Positions 1 through 6,540 are shown, numbered from the stretch's first letter. The stretch: DNA of 10,930 nucleotides from Nitrososphaerota archaeon (GCA_030624325.1 JAUXKJ010000003.1:1-10930), one strand, 5' to 3'. Numbers and translations are program-made. Notes: generated by a model not told the origin, from the sequence alone.

Positions 1-1824
1 TGTATGCTAATTCAAAAATTTAGCAAAGTGGAAAAAGTAATCCGTAATGGACTTGTATTCTTAGCAGGAACAATTATCGCAAGTATTGCAATTGTCTCAA
101 CTGGTTCTCTCAATGCAGGGTCCTTTCGTTACCAAAACGCAATCAATCCGTTTCTCACTACTACTAGTCCTTTAGTTGATTCTGTAGCAGAGCATGCAAC
201 AACAACTACTTCTCAATCATTCTTTTTCCTTTCAATTCTTATGATCTTTGCTGGTGTTGGTACTTGGTTAATTTTCAGGGCCAAAAGTTCGGTTAAAGAC
301 GCATCCTCAAGAATCGATAATGATATGATTGCTTTTGCATTAATTATTGGTTTTATCGGTGTTTACATTAGCTCCGCATTTATTAGATTAGAAGTCTTTG
401 CATCCATATCTGTAATTATTTTGGCCTCTCTAGGTCTTTCAGTAATTACAACTGAAATTTTTAAAAGTAAAATTCGTGAAGGGAAAAAATTTACTACTTC
501 AGCTAGAACCATTACTAAAATTTCCTATGTCGTGGTAATAGTGGGTCTCCTTATTATTCCTGCAGCTCTTCCAGGCTCAGCAAGCTGGATTTCTGGAATT
601 AAAGCTCCTCCTACTATTCTTAATGGCGGTACTACCTTTAACATTGCAACAGATGATTGGCCTGCAGCAATGGAATGGTTACAAAATAACACTCCTAAAG
701 ATGCAGTTATTGCTTCATGGTGGGATTATGGTTATTGGATAACAACTGTTGGAAACAGAATCTCTTTGGCTGACAATGCAACTATTGACTCTAAAAAAAT
801 TAAGAATATTGCAACGATGTTTCTAAGCGACCCAGATCAATCGTGGGAAATTCTTCGTGAATTAGATGCTGATTATGTATTGGTATATATCGCTGCTCAA
901 AAATTAACTCCTCCTGGTGAGGATCCAGCTTATTATATTTTGCAAGGTGGTGCAGATGAAAGCAAGAAACAATGGTTTATGAGAATAGCTGAGGTACCAG
1001 AATCAAGATATCTACATCCCGATGGCCTAAGTGGTACTAACTTTTTCTGGGAAAATACCATGTTGGGAAAAATGTTCCCTTTCTCTCTAGTTGTTTATGC
1101 TAATTTTGCTTCGAATGAACAATCAGAGACTTTCAAACCAGGATTTGCTGGCGTATACACTAAAGATGTAAAATACCCACAAGATGGTAATGGTCCTTTA
1201 CAATTAGCATATTCTTCACCTTCTTTTGAAAGGCAAAGTCCTGGTCCAATAAGCGGTGTCTTGATTTATGAAATTAACAAAGATTACAGTCCAAGTCAAA
1301 AACAAACCATAGAACCAACAAGTTTGTCTCCAGAAACCGAAATAGCAGTAATTACTACCACCTTTGGTGATATTCAGATAAAATTTCGTGAAGATTTAGC
1401 ACCTAACACTGTAGAAAATTTCAAAAAATTAGCACGTTCCGGATTTTATGATGGAACAATATTCCATAGAATAATCCCTGGTTTTGTAATACAAGGTGGA
1501 GATCCTAACACAATTACTGGAACACGTGATACATGGGGTAAAGGAGGACCTAGTTATTCCATTGATGCCGAAATCAGTAACGTAAAACATGTTAAGAATA
1601 TGGTTTCTATGGCCAGAAGTGCGGATATAAACAGTGCAGGTTCTCAATTCTATATAGTACTTGGTGATGCACCATGGCTTGATGGTAAATATACCATATT
1701 TGGCGAAGTTATTTCAGGTCAAGATGTAGTTGAAAAAATTTCTGCATTAGAAACTAATTCTCAAGATCAACCAACTATTACTCAAGAAGCAACAATGGAA
1801 AAAGTTACAATTACACTTCCTTAG
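1..1824 (+). CDS. Oligosaccharyltransferase STT3/AglB with C-terminal cyclophilin domain (5' truncated)
   Basis: Partial: the frame is open to the window edge, so the ATG at 4 is probably internal (residues are numbered from it). STT3/AglB transfers a lipid-linked glycan to Asn of N-glycosylation sequons outside the membrane. Visible parts are about five hydrophobic segments (near residues 17-38, 71-89, 107-127, 129-150, 172-192), an external-loop motif SVAEH (60-64), the sequon-binding WWDYG (239-243), and a DK-type motif with D318 and K321 in DESKKQWFMRI. After a linker rich in Ser, Pro and Thr (about 425-444) comes a complete cyclophilin-type peptidyl-prolyl isomerase domain (about 445-606). 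It keeps counterparts of human CypA R55 (R489 in FHRIIPGF), Q63 (Q497) and W121 (W558 in WLDGK). One uninterrupted frame joins the two, so this is a true fusion and not an assembly of neighbours. The missing N-terminus should hold the first membrane helices and the DxD metal motif. The isomerase should lie on the external face, like the WWDYG domain. Confidence 0.93.
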   Translation, partial: CMLIQKFSKVEKVIRNGLVFLAGTIIASIAIVSTGSLNAGSFRYQNAINPFLTTTSPLVDSVAEHATTTTSQSFFFLSILMIFAGVGTWLIFRAKSSVKDASSRIDNDMIAFALIIGFIGVYISSAFIRLEVFASISVIILASLGLSVITTEIFKSKIREGKKFTTSARTITKISYVVVIVGLLIIPAALPGSASWISGIKAPPTILNGGTTFNIATDDWPAAMEWLQNNTPKDAVIASWWDYGYWITTVGNRISLADNATIDSKKIKNIATMFLSDPDQSWEILRELDADYVLVYIAAQKLTPPGEDPAYYILQGGADESKKQWFMRIAEVPESRYLHPDGLSGTNFFWENTMLGKMFPFSLVVYANFASNEQSETFKPGFAGVYTKDVKYPQDGNGPLQLAYSSPSFERQSPGPISGVLIYEINKDYSPSQKQTIEPTSLSPETEIAVITTTFGDIQIKFREDLAPNTVENFKKLARSGFYDGTIFHRIIPGFVIQGGDPNTITGTRDTWGKGGPSYSIDAEISNVKHVKNMVSMARSADINSAGSQFYIVLGDAPWLDGKYTIFGEVISGQDVVEKISALETNSQDQPTITQEATMEKVTITLP

Positions 1825-1837
1825 AGAATTAAACTCA

Positions 1838-1845
1838 TTTTTTTT
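1838..1845 (+). terminator. Oligo-T tract after the STT3-cyclophilin gene
   Basis: A run of eight T starts 13 nt after the TAG stop, in the 28-bp gap between two convergent genes. Archaeal transcription commonly ends at U-rich tracts without a strong hairpin, so this is the probable 3' end of the upstream gene. It is called from sequence only. Confidence 0.5.
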
Positions 1846-1852
1846 AAATAAA

Positions 1853-2008
1853 TCACTTGTATCTACCTTCAAGTCGATATCTCATGTATTTATCATCAGG
1901 TGAAAATTTTGCTGGATGTGCAGTTTTTGTTTTTTCTTTACATAATGGGCATTCATTCTTTAGTGTATATCTGTGACAGTTAGAACATTTTCGAAGTTGA
2001 AAATGCAA
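1853..2008 (-). CDS. nop10: H/ACA ribonucleoprotein protein Nop10
   Basis: A 51-aa protein of the normal size for archaeal Nop10, a small zinc-binding component of H/ACA RNPs that bridges Cbf5 and the guide RNA during pseudouridylation of rRNA. The family pattern is clear: LRKC near the N-terminus, then CSNCHRYTL, CPLCK, and the AHPAKFSPDDKY segment that contacts Cbf5. The four cysteines (residues 8, 11, 20, 23) form the zinc knuckle. The start is TTG, placed by alignment with the family start (M-R-F/W-x-L-R-K-C); no ATG or GTG in frame fits. It begins one nucleotide after the aIF2-alpha stop (TAA-A-TTG), so translation is probably coupled. The aIF2-alpha/nop10 pair is a widely conserved archaeal gene order. 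Confidence 0.93.
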   Translation of the reverse strand: MHFQLRKCSNCHRYTLKNECPLCKEKTKTAHPAKFSPDDKYMRYRLEGRYK

Positions 2009-2009
2009 T

Positions 2010-2813
2010 TTATACCACTCTGGTTTTTTTAGAATCTTCTCTAGTAAATTTGAAGGTACCTTTTTGCTTTTCTATAGAATCTTGTATTTTAGTAAGAATT
2101 GGTTTTAATGTTTTTTCTGCAGATTTGAAATCCTGTGCAGAAACTCCTATTCTATATTTTGGAGCGCCAATGTAAGTTATTTCACTATTAGTTTCCTGAT
2201 CTTTTTTTGCACTATCAAGAAGAATTTTTCTAATAATGTCCACTCCGTCAGGTTTGTTACTAGTAATTTCTAAAATTCCTCGAATTTGAACAGATGGTAA
2301 TTTGATTTTCGAGCTAACCTCCTCAATTGCAGAAATAGTTTTCTTAGCAAGTTTAAGATCATTTAAAACACTAATTCCTTTTCGTGCTACATCTAGAAAC
2401 GCATCATAAATTGAATCATATTTAGAAAATAGTTCTTCTTCTAATTTTTCTGTATCTTTGTCAGAAAGTTTTGCAGATTCCTTAACACTTTGGATGATCG
2501 TCCTACCTTTTTCATATCGTTTAACTTCTAGTAACTTTTTCTTTTTTTGATCTTTTGAAATCTGTTTTAATGATAGATCAATTTCGTTTCTATCAAATCT
2601 TACTTTTTTTACAAGAAGTACTTTTTTTTCTCCTGATTTTACGTATCGTCCTATGGTCCTTACCCATCCAGGAGCTATTTCTGATATGTGTAAAAATCCT
2701 GGAACGTTGTTGTATTCATCAAGAGTTACGTATGCACCATGATCAGATACTTTGGTGATTGTAGCAATAACAATTTCTCCTGGCTCTGGAAGTTCTTGCA
2801 TTTCAGTGGTCAT
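2010..2813 (-). CDS. eif2a: Translation initiation factor 2 subunit alpha (aIF2-alpha)
   Basis: A 267-aa protein, normal length for archaeal aIF2-alpha, the subunit that with beta and gamma delivers initiator Met-tRNA to the small ribosomal subunit. An N-terminal S1/OB domain (about residues 8-82) shows GEIVIATITKVSDHGAYVTL, VPGFLHISEI and IDLSLKQIS. A helical middle domain (about 90-170) and a C-terminal alpha-beta domain (about 175-255, with ITYIGAPKYRIGV) follow. The position equivalent to the regulatory Ser51 of eukaryotic eIF2-alpha is Ala (in SEIAPGWVR), as expected for archaea, so eIF2-kinase-type control is not indicated. The ATG at 2813 is supported by a TATA-like element about 26 nt upstream, consistent with a leaderless mRNA. 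It is the first gene of a unit with nop10. Confidence 0.95.
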   Translation of the reverse strand: MTTEMQELPEPGEIVIATITKVSDHGAYVTLDEYNNVPGFLHISEIAPGWVRTIGRYVKSGEKKVLLVKKVRFDRNEIDLSLKQISKDQKKKKLLEVKRYEKGRTIIQSVKESAKLSDKDTEKLEEELFSKYDSIYDAFLDVARKGISVLNDLKLAKKTISAIEEVSSKIKLPSVQIRGILEITSNKPDGVDIIRKILLDSAKKDQETNSEITYIGAPKYRIGVSAQDFKSAEKTLKPILTKIQDSIEKQKGTFKFTREDSKKTRVV

Positions 2814-2834
2814 AGTTAAAATTTTTTGTAAGTG

Positions 2835-2843
2835 TAATTTATT
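2835..2843 (-). promoter_or_regulatory. TATA-like element of aIF2-alpha
   Basis: On the minus strand the sequence AATAAATTA lies with its centre about 26 nt before the aIF2-alpha ATG, in the 38-bp gap after the adenosyltransferase stop. That is the spacing expected if transcription starts at or next to the start codon. The call rests on position and composition in AT-rich DNA, so it is tentative. Confidence 0.4.
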
Positions 2844-2851
2844 GTTGCTGA

Positions 2852-3385
2852 TTAAAAATCAATCCCTTTTTTTGCTTTTATTCCTGATTTAAAGGGATGT
2901 TTAATTTCCTTCATTTCAGTAACTAAATCAGCCGAATTAATAATTTCTTTTTTAGCATAATTTCCAGTTAAAACCAAGTTAAGTGTAGCTGGTTTTAATT
3001 TAATCAATTCAAGAACTTCTTTAACGTTAACCAACCCTAGATTTATCGCATAATTAATTTCATCAAGAATTACAATGTTATAATTTCCTGAAAGAATTTT
3101 TTCTTTGCTTATGTGAATTGCTTCGTGAGCAATTTTTTCATGTTCTTCACGGGAACTTTTATCATCTAAAATACCCACAAATCCTTTTCCGGCAGCTATT
3201 AAATCAAATTCTGGTTCAAGTCTTTTTGATGAATCTATTTCGCCATAATGCCATGAACCTTTGATAAATTGAATCATGCAAATTTTATGATTATACCCAA
3301 CTGCTCTTAATGCTAAACCTAATGCGGCAGTTGTTTTGCCTTTGCCATTTCCGGTATAAACTATTACCAATCCATCTTTATCCAC
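2852..3385 (-). CDS. cobO: Cob(I)yrinic acid a,c-diamide adenosyltransferase (CobA/CobO/BtuR type)
   Basis: A 177-aa enzyme that transfers the adenosyl group of ATP to Co(I) of a corrinoid, giving the adenosylated form used late in cobalamin synthesis and in salvage. The family signatures are the P-loop TGNGKGKTT (residues 11-19), the segment MIQFIKG (37-43), and the Walker B-like VILDEINYA (105-113). Length is close to the usual 170-200 aa. The start codon is GTG: an in-frame TAG lies six codons upstream and no ATG is available, and the N-terminus MDKDGLVIVYTGNGKGK matches the family. It is divergent from cbiA, whose product supplies an amidated corrinoid, which supports the assignment. This is not the PduO or EutT type. 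Confidence 0.93.
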   Translation of the reverse strand: MDKDGLVIVYTGNGKGKTTAALGLALRAVGYNHKICMIQFIKGSWHYGEIDSSKRLEPEFDLIAAGKGFVGILDDKSSREEHEKIAHEAIHISKEKILSGNYNIVILDEINYAINLGLVNVKEVLELIKLKPATLNLVLTGNYAKKEIINSADLVTEMKEIKHPFKSGIKAKKGIDF

Positions 3386-3452
3386 ATTGTCTTGAATTTC
3401 CTACCAACTAAAAACATTAGTAAAACAAAAAATTTCTCAACTAATCTATCCA

Positions 3453-3460
3453 TTTAAATA
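3453..3460 (+). promoter_or_regulatory. TATA box of cbiA
   Basis: TTTAAATA is a consensus-like archaeal TATA box. Its centre is about 25 nt before a GTG at 3482 but only about 10 nt before the upstream ATG at 3467. It therefore bears on which codon starts CbiA if the mRNA is leaderless. Confidence 0.5.
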
Positions 3461-3466
3461 AAAATC

Positions 3467-4837
3467 ATGTCAAATGATGCAGTGAAAATTCCCAGAATAG
3501 TTCTTTCAGGTACTTCTAGTAATGTAGGTAAAACGTCAATCACTGCTGGAATAATTTATGGTATGAAAAAACAAGGATACTCTGTTCAACCATTCAAAGT
3601 TGGACCAGATTACATAGATCCGACCTATCTTACCGAAGTATCTGGTAAGGATACAAGAAATTTGGATATTTGGTTAATGGGCAAGCAAGGATTGCTAAAA
3701 ACTTTTGTTAATAATTCCTCTTGTGATATTTCGATAATCGAAGGTGTTATGGGTTATTACGATGGATTTTCTGGAGATTCAAATTTTTCTAGCACACATC
3801 ATGTTGCAACTATTCTTAAGGCACCAGTTATTCTAGTATTAGATGCGAGTAAAACTGCTCGTTCTATTGCAGCTATAGCTTTAGGTTTCAAAAAATTTCA
3901 TAAAAATTCTAACATTTCTGGACTTATTTTAAATAAAATAGGTAGTAAAAAACATGAAGATCTTTGTAAGCAAGCCCTTTCAAACTTAAACATTCCAATT
4001 TTAGGTTTAATTCACAATGAACCTACTCTTGTTATGAAATCACGACACTTAGGATTAATCCCTGTATCTGAACAAACCTCAATGAAGCAGAAAATTCAAA
4101 AAATCGCTCGAAAAATCTCAGATTCTCTTAATATACAAAAAATAATTGAAATTTCCAAAGCTACATCATCAATCCCTAAACTCAAAGAAGATGTAACAAA
4201 AAAACCAAAAACAACTATTGCAATTTCATTAGATAATTCATTTAACTTCTATTACAAAGATAATCTTGACGCATTAAAAAGAGAGGGTGCTAGAATCAAA
4301 TTTTTTAGTCCTATCTCAGATTCCAAAATTCCAATTTGTGACGGATTGTATATTGGAGGAGGATTTCCTGAAATTCTAGGAAGTTCTTTAGAAAAAAATC
4401 AGAAAATGCGAAGAGCTATTAAAAAATTTGCAGAAGAAAACTTTCCAATATATGCTGAATGTGGTGGTCTAATGTATTTAACACGCTCTATAAATTATGG
4501 AAAAAAAAAATTTAGAATGGTTGGACTATTTGATGCTGAGACAAAGATGACAAAAAAAATGAAACTAAACTATACTAAAGGAAATGTGATAAACGGATGT
4601 TTAATTGCTCCCATTTCAAACGAAATAAGAGGACATGAATTTCATTTCTCTGAAATTAATTCTCTACCAAATGATTCAAGCTTTGCATACAAACTAGAGA
4701 TTGGTGAAGGAATAAAAAACCATAAAGACGGTTTATTGTTGAATAATACTCTAGCATCTTATGGACATCTTTATTTTAATAGATCGATTTATGCAAAAAG
4801 ATTGGTTCAAAACTGTGTAAAATTTTCTAGAAAATGA
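3467..4837 (+). CDS. cbiA: Cobyrinic acid a,c-diamide synthase CbiA
   Basis: A 456-aa enzyme that amidates the a and c carboxylates of cob(II)yrinate using glutamine and ATP. The N-terminal dethiobiotin-synthetase-like ATPase domain has the P-loop GTSSNVGKTS (residues 15-24), then FKVGPDYIDPTYL and IIEGVMGYYDG. The C-terminal class I glutamine amidotransferase domain (about 250-456) has GLYIGGGFPE, the nucleophile Cys332 in YAECGGLMYL, and a C-terminal His434 in ASYGHLYFN. Length is typical (about 450 aa). Two starts are possible: ATG at 3467, or GTG at 3482 giving 451 aa and the usual family N-terminus of the form M-K-I-P-R-I-V. The TATA box position favours the GTG. In a corrin cluster with CbiX, CbiG and CbiD this is CbiA and not the aerobic-route CobB. 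Confidence 0.94.
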   Translation: MSNDAVKIPRIVLSGTSSNVGKTSITAGIIYGMKKQGYSVQPFKVGPDYIDPTYLTEVSGKDTRNLDIWLMGKQGLLKTFVNNSSCDISIIEGVMGYYDGFSGDSNFSSTHHVATILKAPVILVLDASKTARSIAAIALGFKKFHKNSNISGLILNKIGSKKHEDLCKQALSNLNIPILGLIHNEPTLVMKSRHLGLIPVSEQTSMKQKIQKIARKISDSLNIQKIIEISKATSSIPKLKEDVTKKPKTTIAISLDNSFNFYYKDNLDALKREGARIKFFSPISDSKIPICDGLYIGGGFPEILGSSLEKNQKMRRAIKKFAEENFPIYAECGGLMYLTRSINYGKKKFRMVGLFDAETKMTKKMKLNYTKGNVINGCLIAPISNEIRGHEFHFSEINSLPNDSSFAYKLEIGEGIKNHKDGLLLNNTLASYGHLYFNRSIYAKRLVQNCVKFSRK

Positions 4838-4843
4838 TTTTTT
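4838..4843 (+). terminator. T6 tract immediately after cbiA
   Basis: Six T directly follow the TGA stop of cbiA, and more T-rich sequence lies downstream at 4879-4884. This is a plausible U-tract terminator. The rest of the 87-bp gap (to 4924) shows no gene, only a weak TATA-like GATTATTA at 4893-4900 before the next ATG. Confidence 0.35.
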
Positions 4844-4924
4844 GTATTATCTACCCATAGGATTAGTATTCAAACTATCTTTTCTATTGAAAGATTATTA
4901 TGTGAATGAAAAACGGTTTCCATA

Positions 4925-5068
4925 ATGTCGCAAGATAGGAAAATGTATCCAATCACTTGCTCAGACTGTGGCAAAGATTCAGAGGTACCTTTTCAACCAA
5001 AAGAAGGCCGACCAGTATACTGTAGAGAATGTTTACCAAAACATCGTCAGAGCAACACAAGATTTTAG
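4925..5068 (+). CDS. 47-aa CxxC-x17-CxxC zinc-ribbon-like protein
   Basis: A small basic protein starting at ATG 4925. Four cysteines form two knuckles, C12-x2-C15 (TCSDCGKDSEVPF) and C33-x2-C36 (VYCRECLPKH), separated by exactly 17 residues. This matches the small archaeal family named for that CxxC-x17-CxxC spacing, in which the segments CxxCGK, EVPF, and GRPVYCREC are characteristic. The cysteines very probably bind one zinc ion. The function is not established; the basic tail (HRQSNTR) would be compatible with nucleic-acid binding, but that is inference. It is co-directional with cbiA, 87 bp downstream, and convergent with cbiC. No sequence feature links it to cobalamin synthesis. It is short but convincing because of the motif and a clean stop at 5066-5068. 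Confidence 0.88.
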   Translation: MSQDRKMYPITCSDCGKDSEVPFQPKEGRPVYCRECLPKHRQSNTRF

Positions 5069-5085
5069 GCTAAATCCCTTTCAAG

Positions 5086-5111
5086 TAATTTAGACTAAAT
5101 TAATTTTTTTT
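5086..5111 (+). terminator. Inverted repeat plus T8 between convergent genes
   Basis: A perfect 8-bp inverted repeat, TAATTTAG-A-CTAAATTA (5086-5102), is followed after one base by eight T (5104-5111). It starts 18 nt after the zinc-protein stop. It resembles an intrinsic terminator for the plus-strand gene, with a realistic stem of about 6 bp and a 5-nt loop, though it is all A/T near the base. The repeat also reads on the minus strand, but there it is followed by no T-run. The remaining AT-rich stretch to 5159 shows no gene. Confidence 0.4.
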
Positions 5112-5159
5112 ATTTATTTAATTTAAGATTTATTCATTAAATATTATACATCTAAACAC

Positions 5160-5798
5160 TTAAGACGTTAAATTTTTTCGTAAAATTTTGAAAAGAGCAT
5201 TAACAATAGCTGATGCACAAGAACTACCACCTTTCCTGCCTAAATTTGTGATAAATGGTATATCCAAAGTTCTAAGTTGTTCCTTTGATTCTGATGCAGA
5301 AACAAACCCCACTGGTACTCCAATAACTAATGCAGGCTTTGTTGCATTTTCTTCAATCATACTAATTACTTCTAGAAGTGCCGTTGGAGCGTTGCCAATA
5401 ACCAAAATTCCATCATTAACTTTTGAGGCAGCCATCCTCATTGAAGTTTGAGCTCGAGTTTTTTGTAATTTTTTTGCTTCTTCAACAACATCTGGATGAC
5501 CAATGTTACAAATTACATTATTTGAAAATTCTTTTAGATTTGCTTTGTTAAAACCTCCCATAACACCATTGACATCAACAACGATGTTACATCCATTTTT
5601 TAGAGCTGTAATTCCATTTTCTATTGCATTTTTGTGGAAAATAATTTTATTTTTATTTGCAAAATCAAAATCAGCAGTTGCATGTATAACTCGTCTTACA
5701 ATGGGCCATTCTAGCTCATTATATTGATGAGTTCCTACCTCACTTTCAATAATTTGCATACTTTTATCTTCTATAGATTGACCTTTCTCAGTTTGCAT
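5160..5798 (-). CDS. cbiC: Cobalt-precorrin-8 methylmutase CbiC
   Basis: A 212-aa enzyme that moves the C11 methyl group to C12 to give cobyrinate. Family landmarks, numbered from ATG 5798, are the catalytic His39 in RRVIHATADFDFA (equivalent to His43 of Pseudomonas CobH), GNAPTAL (135-141), VPVGFVSASESKEQL (from 161), and GRKGGSSCASAIVNAL (from 187). Length fits the family (about 200-220 aa). The frame is open up to a TTG at 5822, which would add eight residues; the ATG is preferred because it gives a shorter overlap with cbiX (11 nt) and the added residues are not conserved. It is the last gene of the cbiD-cbiG-cbiX-cbiC unit and overlaps cbiX, so translation is probably coupled. It acts just before CbiA, encoded about 1 kb away. 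Confidence 0.94.
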   Translation of the reverse strand: MQTEKGQSIEDKSMQIIESEVGTHQYNELEWPIVRRVIHATADFDFANKNKIIFHKNAIENGITALKNGCNIVVDVNGVMGGFNKANLKEFSNNVICNIGHPDVVEEAKKLQKTRAQTSMRMAASKVNDGILVIGNAPTALLEVISMIEENATKPALVIGVPVGFVSASESKEQLRTLDIPFITNLGRKGGSSCASAIVNALFKILRKNLTS

Positions 5799-6540
5799 TT
5801 TCAACTTCTCTAGCTCTTTCAATTATCAAATCAATCATTTTATCGTCTGTTCCAATGTGTTCTGTAATCAGTACATTTTTTAAATCTGAATTTTCGATAG
5901 CAGGATTAAGATCCACGTAAATATCCCGTTTTACATGTGCACCTTTATGCAAAAAATAAAAAACTACCACTAAAACCTGAGGATTGTTTTTTTGACATTT
6001 TTTAACTCCCTGTTGAATATTTGGTTCTTCGATTTCCAAAAAACAGTGACTTACATTTCGATATTTTTCTGATAAACCATCAACTACGTATTTGATAGCT
6101 AGTTGAGCGTTTGGATCTTTACTCCCATGACCAATAATCAATACATCAACGTTATTTGGTTCAATTGAAATATTATTTTTTCTAAGAGCAGATTTAATTC
6201 TATTATCAGCTAATTCTACCATTGTTTTATGCATGGACATTGGTTTTGAAATTTTGAATTTTACATCTGTTTTTGCTTGAAATTTGATAGCATCACTAAC
6301 AGCTGCTTTAATTTTTTTTCCTGGATAAAGAAAATAAGGTACAATGGTAAGAGTATCAATTTCATAGTTGAGGCACTTTTTCATCCCATCCTCAATATAT
6401 GGAGGTATAACTTCCAAAAAACAATATTCAGAAAAAACATAGCTTCCTTTTTCCTTAACTTTTTTACAAATTACTTCAAGTTCTTCTTTGGCTTCTTTCT
6501 CTCTACTACCTCTATCTATCAATAATAATCCTCTTTTCAA
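5788..6540 (-). CDS. cbiX: Two-domain sirohydrochlorin cobaltochelatase CbiX
   Basis: A 250-aa chelatase inserting Co2+ (possibly also Fe2+) into sirohydrochlorin, the entry step of the early-cobalt route. It is an internal duplication: LLLIDRGSR, FLEVIPPYIEDG and YFLYPGKKIK in the first half align with VLIIGHGSK, FLEIEEPNIQQG and YFLHKGAHVK in the second. The metal-handling histidines of the family survive only in the second half (H138 and H202); their first-half counterparts are R10 and K76. The start is TTG, overlapping the cbiG stop by 4 nt (TTGA), and no in-frame ATG is found before residue 53. The 3' end overlaps cbiC by 11 nt. Both overlaps suggest coupled translation. The length matches long-form CbiX/SirB proteins rather than the single-domain archaeal CbiXS. 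Metal preference cannot be read from sequence; the corrin operon favours cobalt. Confidence 0.92.
   Translation of the reverse strand: MKRGLLLIDRGSREKEAKEELEVICKKVKEKGSYVFSEYCFLEVIPPYIEDGMKKCLNYEIDTLTIVPYFLYPGKKIKAAVSDAIKFQAKTDVKFKISKPMSMHKTMVELADNRIKSALRKNNISIEPNNVDVLIIGHGSKDPNAQLAIKYVVDGLSEKYRNVSHCFLEIEEPNIQQGVKKCQKNNPQVLVVVFYFLHKGAHVKRDIYVDLNPAIENSDLKNVLITEHIGTDDKMIDLIIERAREVENAN

Noticed and set aside
4..6. ATG at 4 as the true start of the STT3 gene
   Set aside because: The frame is open to position 1 and the encoded part starts in the middle of the membrane domain, lacking the DxD region, so the gene must begin outside the window.
3386..3466. Cobalamin riboswitch upstream of the cobO/cbiA pair
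   Set aside because: The 81-bp gap is too short for the structure, lacks a recognisable B12 box, and the genes appear leaderless.
4900..4957. Tiny upstream frames before the zinc protein (ATG-TGA at 4900, and a 10-codon frame from 4906)
   Set aside because: They are in other frames, very short and carry no motif; chance ATGs are common in such AT-rich DNA and there is no sign of a regulatory leader.
4838..5159. tRNA, C/D-box RNA or CRISPR repeats in the gaps around the zinc protein
   Set aside because: No cloverleaf, no clear C and D boxes at guide spacing and no repeated units were seen; the gaps (87 and 91 bp) are AT-rich with only terminator-like sequence.
5188..5727. Plus-strand open frames opposite cbiC (and similar ones opposite cbiX, cbiG, cbiD, aIF2-alpha and the SDR gene)
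   Set aside because: The proteins have no recognisable motif and lie antisense to well-supported genes; they are shadows of biased codon use.
5799..5822. TTG at 5822 as the start of CbiC, giving eight more residues
   Set aside because: An ATG at 5798 lies just downstream, the extra residues are not a family feature, and the TTG version would lengthen the overlap with cbiX to 35 nt.
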